This document shows positions 15,059 to 22,839 of a stretch of DNA of 24,839 nucleotides, one piece after another. The stretch is from a virus. Location: the IMG/VR virus record IMGVR_UViG_3300032240_001459, positions 1 through 24,839 of that record; one strand, written 5' to 3'. A program made the position numbers and the translations under genes. The number at the start of each line of letters is the position of its first letter. The first letter of the stretch is position 1. The notes below the pieces were generated by a model. It was not told the origin of the DNA. It ran no database searches and saw only the letters and a program-made list of their open reading frames with translations.

Positions 15059-16388
15059 AGCTATAACAGTTGATTTTCCAGATAGCACTTATGCACCTAC
15101 TGCCGTGTATAAAGCTGTTCTTTATCAAAAAGTATATGAACATGAAATGATGGTTCTTACTTTTAAAGACTGGGACATTACCTACGACACTATTCGTCCT
15201 GGTGCACCAGTACAAGCAAAAATTTATGGGTCAAAAACTAATAGAGACTTTGTTGGGTATATCCACCACATTGAACCCACTTCTAGTCCAGGCACTTCTT
15301 TTACAGATGTAGTTTGTATTGGGGGCTCTTTTCCTATGAAACAAGCATCACAAAAAGTTTATAGAAATTGTACAGCTAATCAAGTACTTAAAGAAATGTC
15401 TATAAAACACGGTTTAAGTTTTTATGGAATTCCACACCCACGTATTTTTGACCAAATAGCCCATGCGGGATACACCGATTGGCAAATGGCTGTACGTTTA
15501 GCTAAACAAATTGGTCACACTTTAAGGGCTGAAAATACAGAAATTTACTTTGAACCTATTCTTCACGACTATGCAAAATATAGAGCCGAAGCAATTAGGT
15601 ACACGATGCGAGATGCCCATAAACCAGAAGGCTCAACTCTGTACTCATTTAGACCATTGATTGGTGAGTCTTTAGAGTTTGATGGGGACATGAAAGCCGC
15701 TGTTGCTATTAGCGGAGTAGACAGGGCCTCAAAAGAAGCGCTGTCACAAACTAAACAACAGAGAAACCCTAAGACAAAATCTAAATCGCAAGAGGAGTTC
15801 TTTGACCGATTTAGCTCTTTAGTTGTTGCTCCAAACTCAGACGTTGCTAAACATGAGGCTAACGCTGCTGAAGCAAGAAATTCTTTTCCATATAGAGGTA
15901 CAGCAACAGTGCTTGGTGAACCAAACATTCGTCCAAATATGCCTGTTTACTTAGATGGAGTTGGCCCTACTTATTCTGGGTATTGGACCGTTTTAGGGGC
16001 TGAACATACAATTGTTGAAACTGAAAGAAATGTCTACACCTATACAACAACTATAATGTTAGGTTCAGATTCTGTAGGACTTGCTACTCGTTGGGTAGAT
16101 GGAAGCGCTATTGATGGACCAGCTACTAGAGCGTGTAGAACTATAAAGCCTGGAGTTCGGCAAACTAAAGTAAAGCCTAAAAGTAATCTTGCCTACAAAG
16201 GAACTAAGAGCAATGCTAGAAATGTAGGAAGTTTTGGTAAAATTAACAATAGAGTCAAAGTAACTAAGAACGTAAAAGTGCCTGGGGTATGGAAAACAGC
16301 TAACCCAACGCCTACTACTGTCTTTGTTCAAACAACAATTAAATCTGCAACAGTAGCTAATAGAGTAAGGAGTAGAGAAGCGCTATGA
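15051..16388 (+). CDS. Baseplate hub protein (gp27/gpD-like)
   Basis: 445 residues from a GTG start overlapping the preceding stop. Hub features are KVYEHEMMVLTFKDWDITYD, then PVQAKIYGSKTNRDFVGYIH, then VCIGGSFPMK and a domain starting NCTANQVLKEMSIKHGLSFY, then YTDWQMAVRLAKQIGHTLRA. This is the two-barrel layout of gp27/gpD/VgrG N-terminal hubs. FPYRGTATVLGEPNIRPNMP, then YWTVLGAEHTI, completes the second barrel. A basic, Lys/Thr-rich C-terminal tail of about 80 residues (from about 360) has no hub counterpart that I know and may contact the peptidoglycan or neighbouring subunits. It is followed by the spike gene with an ATGA overlap. Confidence 0.92.
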   Translation: MYKAITVDFPDSTYAPTAVYKAVLYQKVYEHEMMVLTFKDWDITYDTIRPGAPVQAKIYGSKTNRDFVGYIHHIEPTSSPGTSFTDVVCIGGSFPMKQASQKVYRNCTANQVLKEMSIKHGLSFYGIPHPRIFDQIAHAGYTDWQMAVRLAKQIGHTLRAENTEIYFEPILHDYAKYRAEAIRYTMRDAHKPEGSTLYSFRPLIGESLEFDGDMKAAVAISGVDRASKEALSQTKQQRNPKTKSKSQEEFFDRFSSLVVAPNSDVAKHEANAAEARNSFPYRGTATVLGEPNIRPNMPVYLDGVGPTYSGYWTVLGAEHTIVETERNVYTYTTTIMLGSDSVGLATRWVDGSAIDGPATRACRTIKPGVRQTKVKPKSNLAYKGTKSNARNVGSFGKINNRVKVTKNVKVPGVWKTANPTPTTVFVQTTIKSATVANRVRSREAL

Positions 16389-16891
16389 TTGATGAGCGTA
16401 GATTTTACGGCATTTACTTAGGAGTATGTGCGGATGTTGAAGACCCCGATAAGGACAGTCGTATTCGTTTACAGGTTCCTCAAGTACTTGGTCAAGAGAT
16501 TACCGAGTGGGCTAGAGGATGTTTGCCTATTACGGCTAACAGTAACCACCCTGACCACCTAGAACATACAGCTGCTCAAGTAGCGGCCTTGTTAGTTGCA
16601 CACGGAGACCATGCAATAGCAGGAACAACGGGGTCTGGTGGTACGCCTTCCCATACACATAGCTTTAGTTATAACGCCGTGCACCAAGAACACACGGGAA
16701 ACCTAACTTCCCTTAAACATGCACATGTAACAACTGTTGATAAAGATAACAAATGGAATGATGACCAAGAGACAAACCAGACTCCTGAGCATACACCGCA
16801 TAGACTAGTACCTGCGATTGGGCAAAAAGTATGGGTTATGTTTGAAGGCGGAGACCCTAATTATCCAGTATGGATGGGAGTGGAACTATGA
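16385..16891 (+). CDS. Baseplate spike, gp5/gpV OB-fold with His-rich insertion
   Basis: 168 residues. The OB fold is clear: FYGIYLGVCADVEDPDKDSR, then IRLQVPQVLG, then WARGCLPIT, and after an insertion VPAIGQKVWVMFEGGDPNYP, then VWMG. The protein stops just after the OB fold, so the usual C-terminal beta-helix spike is missing. Instead, about 80 residues are inserted before VPAIGQ; nearly all of the protein's 13 His residues lie here, with two HxH motifs (His 90/92 in SHTHS and 112/114 in KHAHV). HxH motifs bind iron at the tip of P2 gpV-type spikes, so this insertion may be the tip. The gene overlaps its neighbours on both sides. Confidence 0.9.
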   Translation: MIDERRFYGIYLGVCADVEDPDKDSRIRLQVPQVLGQEITEWARGCLPITANSNHPDHLEHTAAQVAALLVAHGDHAIAGTTGSGGTPSHTHSFSYNAVHQEHTGNLTSLKHAHVTTVDKDNKWNDDQETNQTPEHTPHRLVPAIGQKVWVMFEGGDPNYPVWMGVEL

Positions 16892-17295
16892 CAGAACGTG
16901 CTATTTCTTTGCCATTCTCTTTTAACTCTACTGGACAAGTAGCTTATTCAACCGATGAAAGAAAGATAATTCAAGACAGGGTAGTACTAGCTGTTATGTC
17001 TCGTCTAGGTGAAAGAGTCATGCGTCCAAATTTTGGAAGCGAAGTTCACTATGCAACATTTGAATCTCAAGGAGAAGCTGCATCTATAATTACTCAAGCA
17101 GTTTCTGTGTGCTTTAGCACTTGGTTTGGGTATCTTGAGCTAGAAGATGTTCTTCCGTCAGTAGACGCAGACGGGGTTTTACAAATTGAAGTTACATATA
17201 AAAAAGCTTTGCAAAAAATTAGCGAATCTTTACTAATAAAGACTTCGTTGTTTACAAGGTCTGGTGACCTAATTAGAGAGGCATATAATGGCTAA
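16888..17295 (+). CDS. Baseplate wedge protein gp25-like
   Basis: 135 residues from the ATG at 16888, inside the TGA of the spike gene with GGGAG 7 bases upstream; an in-frame ATG 18 bases earlier would extend it into the spike gene without benefit. Features of the gp25/gpW family are DERKIIQDRVVLAVMSRLGE, RVMRPNFGSEVHYATFE and a helix and strand with VLQIEVTYK. gp25-like proteins form the inner wedge and start sheath assembly. An 8-base overlap couples it to the gpJ-like gene. Confidence 0.95.
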   Translation: MTERAISLPFSFNSTGQVAYSTDERKIIQDRVVLAVMSRLGERVMRPNFGSEVHYATFESQGEAASIITQAVSVCFSTWFGYLELEDVLPSVDADGVLQIEVTYKKALQKISESLLIKTSLFTRSGDLIREAYNG

Positions 17296-19054
17296 CAACT
17301 ACATTCCGCAAGTAGATTACACCTCAAGGGATTACGCTTCTATCAGAGAAGAACTTATTGCTCTTATCCCTTACTTTGCCCCCCAGTGGACTAACCGCGA
17401 CCCAGCAGACTTCGGCATGACCTTAATTGAGTTGTTCTCTTACCTAGGTGACCAACTTAATTATTATATCGACCGCTCTGCTAATGAAGCTTTTATTAAT
17501 ACAGCAAGCCAAAGAGATAGTGTACTTCGTCTATCAAGACTATTAGGATATGTACCAACAGAAGCTACCGCATCTACAGTTACCCTTACTTTCCAAAACT
17601 CTAGTGCCTCAATTATTACGGTACCAGCTAAAACTCAGGTAGCAACTAGTGTGGTGTCTAATGGGGAAACAACTCAAATTGTATTTGAGACTGATAGCGT
17701 TGTAAATGTTCCAGCTAAAGCTGCTGGTGTAAACGGCTCTATAACTGTAACTGCAACACAGGGTGAGTCAAAAGGTTACGGGTTTGACGCAGACAACGGC
17801 TCTATTGGGCAGTCAAATGGCGCCCCTAATCAGATATTTCAAATTCCTAACTATCCAGTAATTAATAACAGTGTGGAAATTCTTGTGTCTGGTGTTAAGT
17901 ACACACAAGTTCCTTACCTAATTGACTACCAAGACTACGACCCTGTGTTTAGTACTGTTACTAACGCTGATGGGATTACTTTTGTATTGTTTGGTGACAA
18001 TATCAGTGGACGTATTCCAAATAACGGAGCAGAAATTTATGCAACTTACCGTGTGGGCGGTGGAGCAATAGGAAATGTTTCTGCAAACACTATTAAGTAC
18101 ATCATTACTACTGGACTTCCACTTGGACTATCCGTACTTAACCAAAACGTTGGACAATTGTCTGGAGCAGCAACAGGCGGAGGAGACCCAGAATCTACAG
18201 ACTCTATTAGGATTAACGCTCCAAAAAGCATTCGTGCTTTAAACAGAGCAGTGTCTCTATCTGACTACTCTTCTCTAGTTATTCAAGTTCCTGGTGTTGC
18301 AAAAGCTAACTCCGTAGCGGATGTTTATAGCAGCATTACTATCTATATTGCGCCATATGGTGACTCTGGTTTGCAATCAGATGGAGTAACTTCATCTACA
18401 GTGTTTAACAATTTGGCTACAGACATTGCTAACTACTTTGTAGATAAGACGCCTCCTGGAACAACAATTACTTTGCAACCCCCTACTTATGTAGACGTAA
18501 GAGTAAAACTTAATTGCGTTATTCAATCTCAATATCGTTCTGCTCAAGTTATTACTAATATTAATTCTGCATTAAAAGAACTATTTGCTTTTGATAATGT
18601 GTCTTTTAATGACCAGATTACAATACAAGACGTGCTTGGAGTATTATCTGAGGTAGAAGGTGTATCCCGTTCTACAATTAATAAGCTTATTAGAAAAGAC
18701 GAAGATAAAGTCTTTTCTATTAATAACAAAGCTTTAACAGGTAACGTAGCTACCCTTACTACTTCTGCAACTCATAATTATAAAATTGGAGAGACCGTAC
18801 TAATCTCTGGTGTTGATGCAACATTTAATGGCACCTTTGTTATTACAGACGTAGGAAGTAATACAATTTCATACTCATGTATTTATACCAATGTTAGCTC
18901 AACAGCTGTAAGCCCTGTTGGTAAAGCTTCTTTACTAACTATGAAAGATATTATTTGTTTAACAAATGAACTACCACAGCTTGAAACTACAAAAGTAGCT
19001 GGAGTTTCTACAATTATTGGTATTGATTTAACAACTAGTGGGGGCATTAGTTAA
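17288..19054 (+). CDS. Baseplate wedge protein gpJ/gp6-like with inserted module
   Basis: 588 residues. The N-terminus has VDYTSRDYASIREELIALIP, then DPADFGMTLIELFSYLGDQL, then YIDRSANEAFINTASQRDSV, then LRLSRLLGY, the signature of the gpJ/gp6 wedge family. The middle is a beta domain and RAVSLSDYSSLVIQVPGVAK is the conserved core. At about 482-550 a foreign-looking beta module (THNYKIGETVLISGVDATFN, then GTFVITDV) interrupts the C-terminal region, after which normal sequence resumes (MKDIICLTNELPQLE). The gene begins in an 8-base overlap with gp25 and ends on the first base of the next gene. Confidence 0.95.
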   Translation: MANNYIPQVDYTSRDYASIREELIALIPYFAPQWTNRDPADFGMTLIELFSYLGDQLNYYIDRSANEAFINTASQRDSVLRLSRLLGYVPTEATASTVTLTFQNSSASIITVPAKTQVATSVVSNGETTQIVFETDSVVNVPAKAAGVNGSITVTATQGESKGYGFDADNGSIGQSNGAPNQIFQIPNYPVINNSVEILVSGVKYTQVPYLIDYQDYDPVFSTVTNADGITFVLFGDNISGRIPNNGAEIYATYRVGGGAIGNVSANTIKYIITTGLPLGLSVLNQNVGQLSGAATGGGDPESTDSIRINAPKSIRALNRAVSLSDYSSLVIQVPGVAKANSVADVYSSITIYIAPYGDSGLQSDGVTSSTVFNNLATDIANYFVDKTPPGTTITLQPPTYVDVRVKLNCVIQSQYRSAQVITNINSALKELFAFDNVSFNDQITIQDVLGVLSEVEGVSRSTINKLIRKDEDKVFSINNKALTGNVATLTTSATHNYKIGETVLISGVDATFNGTFVITDVGSNTISYSCIYTNVSSTAVSPVGKASLLTMKDIICLTNELPQLETTKVAGVSTIIGIDLTTSGGIS

Positions 19055-21846
19055 TGTCACGTTACGGTTTAGATTACTATTCCAGTAGTACATTTCCATT
19101 AAGCTACTACGGAAGCGACAACCCACTTAATTACGATGCTTCCCCAGTTACTGCTTTGTCTTCTGGTTATAACCAAATCACTGTGACTTGGACTACCCCT
19201 AAAGGGTCTTGGGCAAGTCTTAAAATTATTAGAAGCCCTTTTGGTTTTCCAGTAAACATCTCTGATGGTGAATTGATTTTTGAAACTACTAGACGTGCCG
19301 ACCCTGAAAACTACACAGATAGCATTGCTAGTACTGATACTAAGTTTTATTACTACTCAATATTTGTATATGACACAGTACAGTTAACTTGGATTTTAGC
19401 TGGAAGAACAGAAGGACTATCTGTAAAAAATTATGGGACTTCTGACAAACTGTATGAGTACCTACCACAGATATACAAGTTAACTACGCCATACATTGCA
19501 ACAGAATCTACTGAGAACAATGACTTACGCAATTTTTTATCTTTATTTGGTTTTCAATTTGACCATACCCGCGCCTTAACAGAGTTAATCACCGACCGTT
19601 ATAACTTTGAAAACTTAACAGGAACTACTATTCCTCTTCTTCTTAACCAATTTGGTTTACGTTATGAACCAGAAATTGGGTATCAGCAAGCGCGTATTTT
19701 GGTAAGAGACTCTGTTCAACTTACAAAAGAAAAAGGCTCTAGCCAAGGTTTAAGAGAGTACATTAAAGACTTTACAGGATGGGCTTGCCCCGCCCCTATA
19801 GATGGAACTCCCAACCCTAGTACTGATGGATTGCAAATTGGTCATAATCTTATGCTTGATTACAACGACTCTTCTTTTGAAGAAAGTATTGGGCATTGGA
19901 CATCCTCAGATTCTTCAGCATATTTAAACCAAATAAGTGTTAAAAAAGTGTCTACATACTCAACTGCAAGTAATAACTTAAGATTAAATATTGGTACACA
20001 TGGGTACAAGATTAACGATAAGTTTACTATGAGTGGATTTAAGATTCCTAAATACAACTTTTCTAGCCCAGCTACCATTGCTGGAACAGGGGATGGCTAC
20101 ATTGAAGTTGTTATTACAGCTCCAGATGTGTCAACTACCTCTGCTTACAATGACGACCTTCAAGATTACCCAACAGTAACCCCATACCCAGCACCATACT
20201 CAGAGCCAACAGCCCCAGCTTTATACCCAAATAAGCAAAAGGGATATCTATCTATTGGAAACAGCGGCTCTTCTTCAGCAGCTATCACAGTCTCATGCGG
20301 AAGTGCTTCACCAATAACTTTAGGCGTACCTGTTACCTCTGGCGATACCTACACCTTTAGTGCATATAGTGCAGCTAGTGTTACTGGTCGCTCATATACA
20401 GTAGGAATTAACTGGTATGACCGTTTTGGAGTTCTTATGTCTACAGTTACTGGAACACCAGTTACAAATGCGACTGGCTCTATTTCATCAAGAGCTACTG
20501 TAACTTCGCAAGCACCTGCAGCTATTACACTCAATACGTTTTCTTCTACAGCAGGTAGTGGTTATACAAATGGTACTTACACAAATGTACCTTTAACCTA
20601 TGTAAGTGGTAAACAGTTTACAATTGCTCCAAAAGCAAACTTTACTATTTCTGGTGGCGCTGTTCAATCTATGACAGTAGTTAATGGAGGTAAAGGCTCT
20701 GATACAACAACTGTATTTTCTTTTAATAAAGCCTCTATAAGTAGTGCTGGGGGGTCTGGGTTTCAAGTATCGGTTGTAAGAGTACAAGAGTCCTATTATG
20801 CAGCTCCTATTATCACAGTCTCTGGTGTAGCAAATGCAGCAAGCTATGAACGTCATTACTTTGATGCTTGTCAGTTTGAAATGGCAAGTTCTGTAACAGA
20901 ATTTGATGAGGCACGTCAAGTTCATATAACAATGAAAGCAAATCGCATTAACGAATTAAAGAACCCTACGTTCTACAACAGTGGTGGTGTAACCCCTTGG
21001 TCAATTACTAACGCAACTACTGCGGCAGTGTCTACTGAAAACTCACCTATTGCAGATGTTTACGCAATTGAGGGATATCAAAGAGGCGGAACAACCGTAA
21101 GCGTTACTCTTACAAAAGTACACTCTTATAAGATTGGTGACACCATATATATTTATGGGTTACCTAGCGGGTATAACGGAGTTCAAACTGTTACTAACGT
21201 TACAGATTTTACATTTGATTTTACTAAATCTGGAAGCGTAACAATAGGTTTTACATCTGTTACTGGTGGATTTGTTCAAAAAAGCGGAGAGTGTCTAGCT
21301 GTAACTAGTACGGGCGGAACCGTTAAGGTGCAGTCTTACACCAACAACACCCAATACACGCCTATCTACTACCCATCAACTGATTACACATTTAGTATCT
21401 ATGTTAAAAGTGCTAGCGCAAATGCTAACGTTGAGATTACTTGGTATGACATTAACAAATCCTCTATCTCAAGCAGCACAGGAAACGCCCTTCAACTTAG
21501 TGACGCGATAAACTGGGGAAGAGTTTCTCTTAAAGCTATTGCTCCAGCTACAGCGGCCTACGCAAGCGTTGCATTAGTTTGGACAAGCCCACCAGTGGGT
21601 AATGTTATATATGTAGATGATGCTTTGTTTGAGAACAGTTCTTTTGTACTTCCATACTTTGATGGAAACACGGGGCCAGGTTCTACAGCGGAGTTGTTCT
21701 GGGAGGGCTCAGCCCCTAACGCCAGCCGTAGTCATTACTACAAAAATCGTGTGGCTATTGCTGACCGCCTTGCCAAAGGTGCCCTTAATGACTGGCTTAT
21801 GAGCGGTTCTACCTACGCCCTATACCTAGCACAGCCTCAGACGTAG
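19054..21846 (+). CDS. gpI-like tail protein fused to adhesin modules
   Basis: 930 residues. About 25-130 is a fibronectin-III-like strand set (YNQITVTWTTPKGSWASLKI). About 133-245 is the phage tail protein I-like region: LYEYLPQIYK, then RNFLSLFGFQFDHTRALTEL, then LLLNQFGLRYE, then VQLTKEKGSSQGLREYIKDF. The rest is a chain of carbohydrate-binding-like jelly rolls (YTFSAYSAAS; YTFSIYVKSASA, then VIYVDDALFE), interrupted by small beta modules at about 306-364, 500-581 and 677-743. The C-terminus (FWEGSAPNASRSHYYKN) is an ending often seen in minor tail proteins. It probably attaches to the wedge by its N-terminus and presents glycan-binding modules outward. It starts on the stop of gpJ (TTAATG). 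Confidence 0.92.
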   Translation: MSRYGLDYYSSSTFPLSYYGSDNPLNYDASPVTALSSGYNQITVTWTTPKGSWASLKIIRSPFGFPVNISDGELIFETTRRADPENYTDSIASTDTKFYYYSIFVYDTVQLTWILAGRTEGLSVKNYGTSDKLYEYLPQIYKLTTPYIATESTENNDLRNFLSLFGFQFDHTRALTELITDRYNFENLTGTTIPLLLNQFGLRYEPEIGYQQARILVRDSVQLTKEKGSSQGLREYIKDFTGWACPAPIDGTPNPSTDGLQIGHNLMLDYNDSSFEESIGHWTSSDSSAYLNQISVKKVSTYSTASNNLRLNIGTHGYKINDKFTMSGFKIPKYNFSSPATIAGTGDGYIEVVITAPDVSTTSAYNDDLQDYPTVTPYPAPYSEPTAPALYPNKQKGYLSIGNSGSSSAAITVSCGSASPITLGVPVTSGDTYTFSAYSAASVTGRSYTVGINWYDRFGVLMSTVTGTPVTNATGSISSRATVTSQAPAAITLNTFSSTAGSGYTNGTYTNVPLTYVSGKQFTIAPKANFTISGGAVQSMTVVNGGKGSDTTTVFSFNKASISSAGGSGFQVSVVRVQESYYAAPIITVSGVANAASYERHYFDACQFEMASSVTEFDEARQVHITMKANRINELKNPTFYNSGGVTPWSITNATTAAVSTENSPIADVYAIEGYQRGGTTVSVTLTKVHSYKIGDTIYIYGLPSGYNGVQTVTNVTDFTFDFTKSGSVTIGFTSVTGGFVQKSGECLAVTSTGGTVKVQSYTNNTQYTPIYYPSTDYTFSIYVKSASANANVEITWYDINKSSISSSTGNALQLSDAINWGRVSLKAIAPATAAYASVALVWTSPPVGNVIYVDDALFENSSFVLPYFDGNTGPGSTAELFWEGSAPNASRSHYYKNRVAIADRLAKGALNDWLMSGSTYALYLAQPQT

Positions 21847-21858
21847 TAGACTGCTCCC

Positions 21859-22137
21859 ATGCTGGAGCTAATACTTATTGGATGCTTTACTGGATTCTTC
21901 CTAGCTACTATACGTAACCTGGTAGATGTTCTAAGTATCTTTATTCCTATTTCCATAATTAACTCTGTATCTTCAATTATATTTGCAGGTATTGGAACAT
22001 ATTTAGTTGAAGTTTCAACTATAAAGCTCCAGCTACTATATACCGTAGCTGGAGGGTTTTTAGGAGCCAGCTTGCTTGCAATTGTAGAACGCATTTCTAC
22101 CTATAGACCTCCAGTTATCAACAGTGCTAGGGAATAG
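21859..22137 (+). CDS. Small three-helix membrane protein (holin-like candidate)
   Basis: 92 residues with three hydrophobic segments at about 2-19 (LELILIGCFTGFFLATI), 28-50 (IFIPISIINSVSSIIFAGIG) and 58-77 (LQLLYTVAGGFLGASLLAIV), and a short polar C-terminal tail. Size and topology would suit a holin or another small phage membrane protein, but no lysin gene is adjacent, so holin is only a possibility. There is no good ribosome site; the ATG is 12 bases after the previous stop, so re-initiation is likely. A strong terminator-like hairpin (22027-22061) lies inside its coding sequence, near the start of the third segment. Confidence 0.75.
   Translation: MLELILIGCFTGFFLATIRNLVDVLSIFIPISIINSVSSIIFAGIGTYLVEVSTIKLQLLYTVAGGFLGASLLAIVERISTYRPPVINSARE
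22027..22061 (+). terminator. Terminator hairpin inside the membrane-protein gene
   Basis: CTCCAGCTAC (22027-22036) and GTAGCTGGAG (22045-22054) form a perfect 10-bp stem with an 8-base AT-rich loop, followed by GGTTTTT (22055-22061). It has all the elements of a rho-independent terminator yet lies about 76 bases before the stop of the gene at 21859-22137. It probably marks the end of the tail operon. Confidence 0.7.
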
Positions 22138-22148
22138 GTGTAGGATGC

Positions 22149-22170
22149 GAGGACTTCAAAGGAGGTCCTT
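22149..22170 (+). promoter_or_regulatory. Hairpin around the ribosome site of the acidic-protein gene
   Basis: GAGGAC (22149-22154) can pair with GTCCTT (22165-22170) immediately before the ATG at 22171. The loop exposes most of a strong AAAGGAGG site (22158-22165). The gap 22138-22170 holds no gene. Confidence 0.4.
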
Positions 22171-22839
22171 ATGGACAAGTATTACGTACTAGTAGTTGGT
22201 AACGGTTCTACAAGTCGCCAGAATGTAGAAGCGCTTATGGAAGACCATTACTATGCTAATGGTGACAGCGGGGTTCTTGTTATCCCTGTAGATAAAGCTC
22301 CCACTCAATCTCAAATATTTGTAGCACAGTTTGCTAAAGAAAAAAATAAAGAGATTGTTTTTGTAGCAAATGAAAACACTAACTTAACAAACGTCCCAGC
22401 ATCTTCGGTTGTAATTGATGACGACCCTCTAAATAAAGCCGTAGAGATTGTTATTGGCGAAAAGGTATCTGCGTTTCTTCTATGGTCAGATGATGACCAA
22501 ACTTCATTAGAGGCGCTATCGGCTTGTAAGAAGGCCAACATCCCATGCTTTGACTTAACCAACGGCCTGACCGTTATTAATGCTGCAGATAGCATTCCAG
22601 ATACACAGAAGATTAAATTCCCAGATGCAGAAATCATTAAGGAAAGGACATCGGTGGATGCGGAGAAAGAAGAAGTCGACGAGGAAGAAGACTACGAAGA
22701 AGAGTTTGACGAAGAAGACGACGACAGCGAAGACGAGGACTATGAAAATCTCTACGCGGGGGTCGAAGCGATAGCCCGTATCTTTGCCAGGGTTTTTTTA
22801 GAGGAAATGGAAGCGGCCAAGAATGGCCCTAAGTCCTAA
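22171..22839 (+). CDS. Rossmann-like protein with highly acidic C-terminal stretch
   Basis: 222 residues. The N-terminal about 140 residues look like an alpha/beta Rossmann-type domain: KYYVLVVGNGSTSRQNVEAL, then SGVLVIPVDKAP, then KEIVFVANE, then SAFLLWSDDDQTSLEALSAC, then NIPCFDLTNGL. Similar 'GNGSxSRxNVEAL' and 'DLTNGL' proteins occur in actinophages as far as I recall, without a firm function. Residues about 160-195 are an almost uninterrupted Asp/Glu tract, followed by a helix (AIARIFARVFLEEMEAA). Such acidic tracts occur in DNA mimics and partner-binding tails, but that is speculation. A very strong AAAGGAGG precedes the ATG. It is the first gene after the tail-block terminator and overlaps the next by 17 bases. 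Confidence 0.88.
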   Translation: MDKYYVLVVGNGSTSRQNVEALMEDHYYANGDSGVLVIPVDKAPTQSQIFVAQFAKEKNKEIVFVANENTNLTNVPASSVVIDDDPLNKAVEIVIGEKVSAFLLWSDDDQTSLEALSACKKANIPCFDLTNGLTVINAADSIPDTQKIKFPDAEIIKERTSVDAEKEEVDEEEDYEEEFDEEDDDSEDEDYENLYAGVEAIARIFARVFLEEMEAAKNGPKS

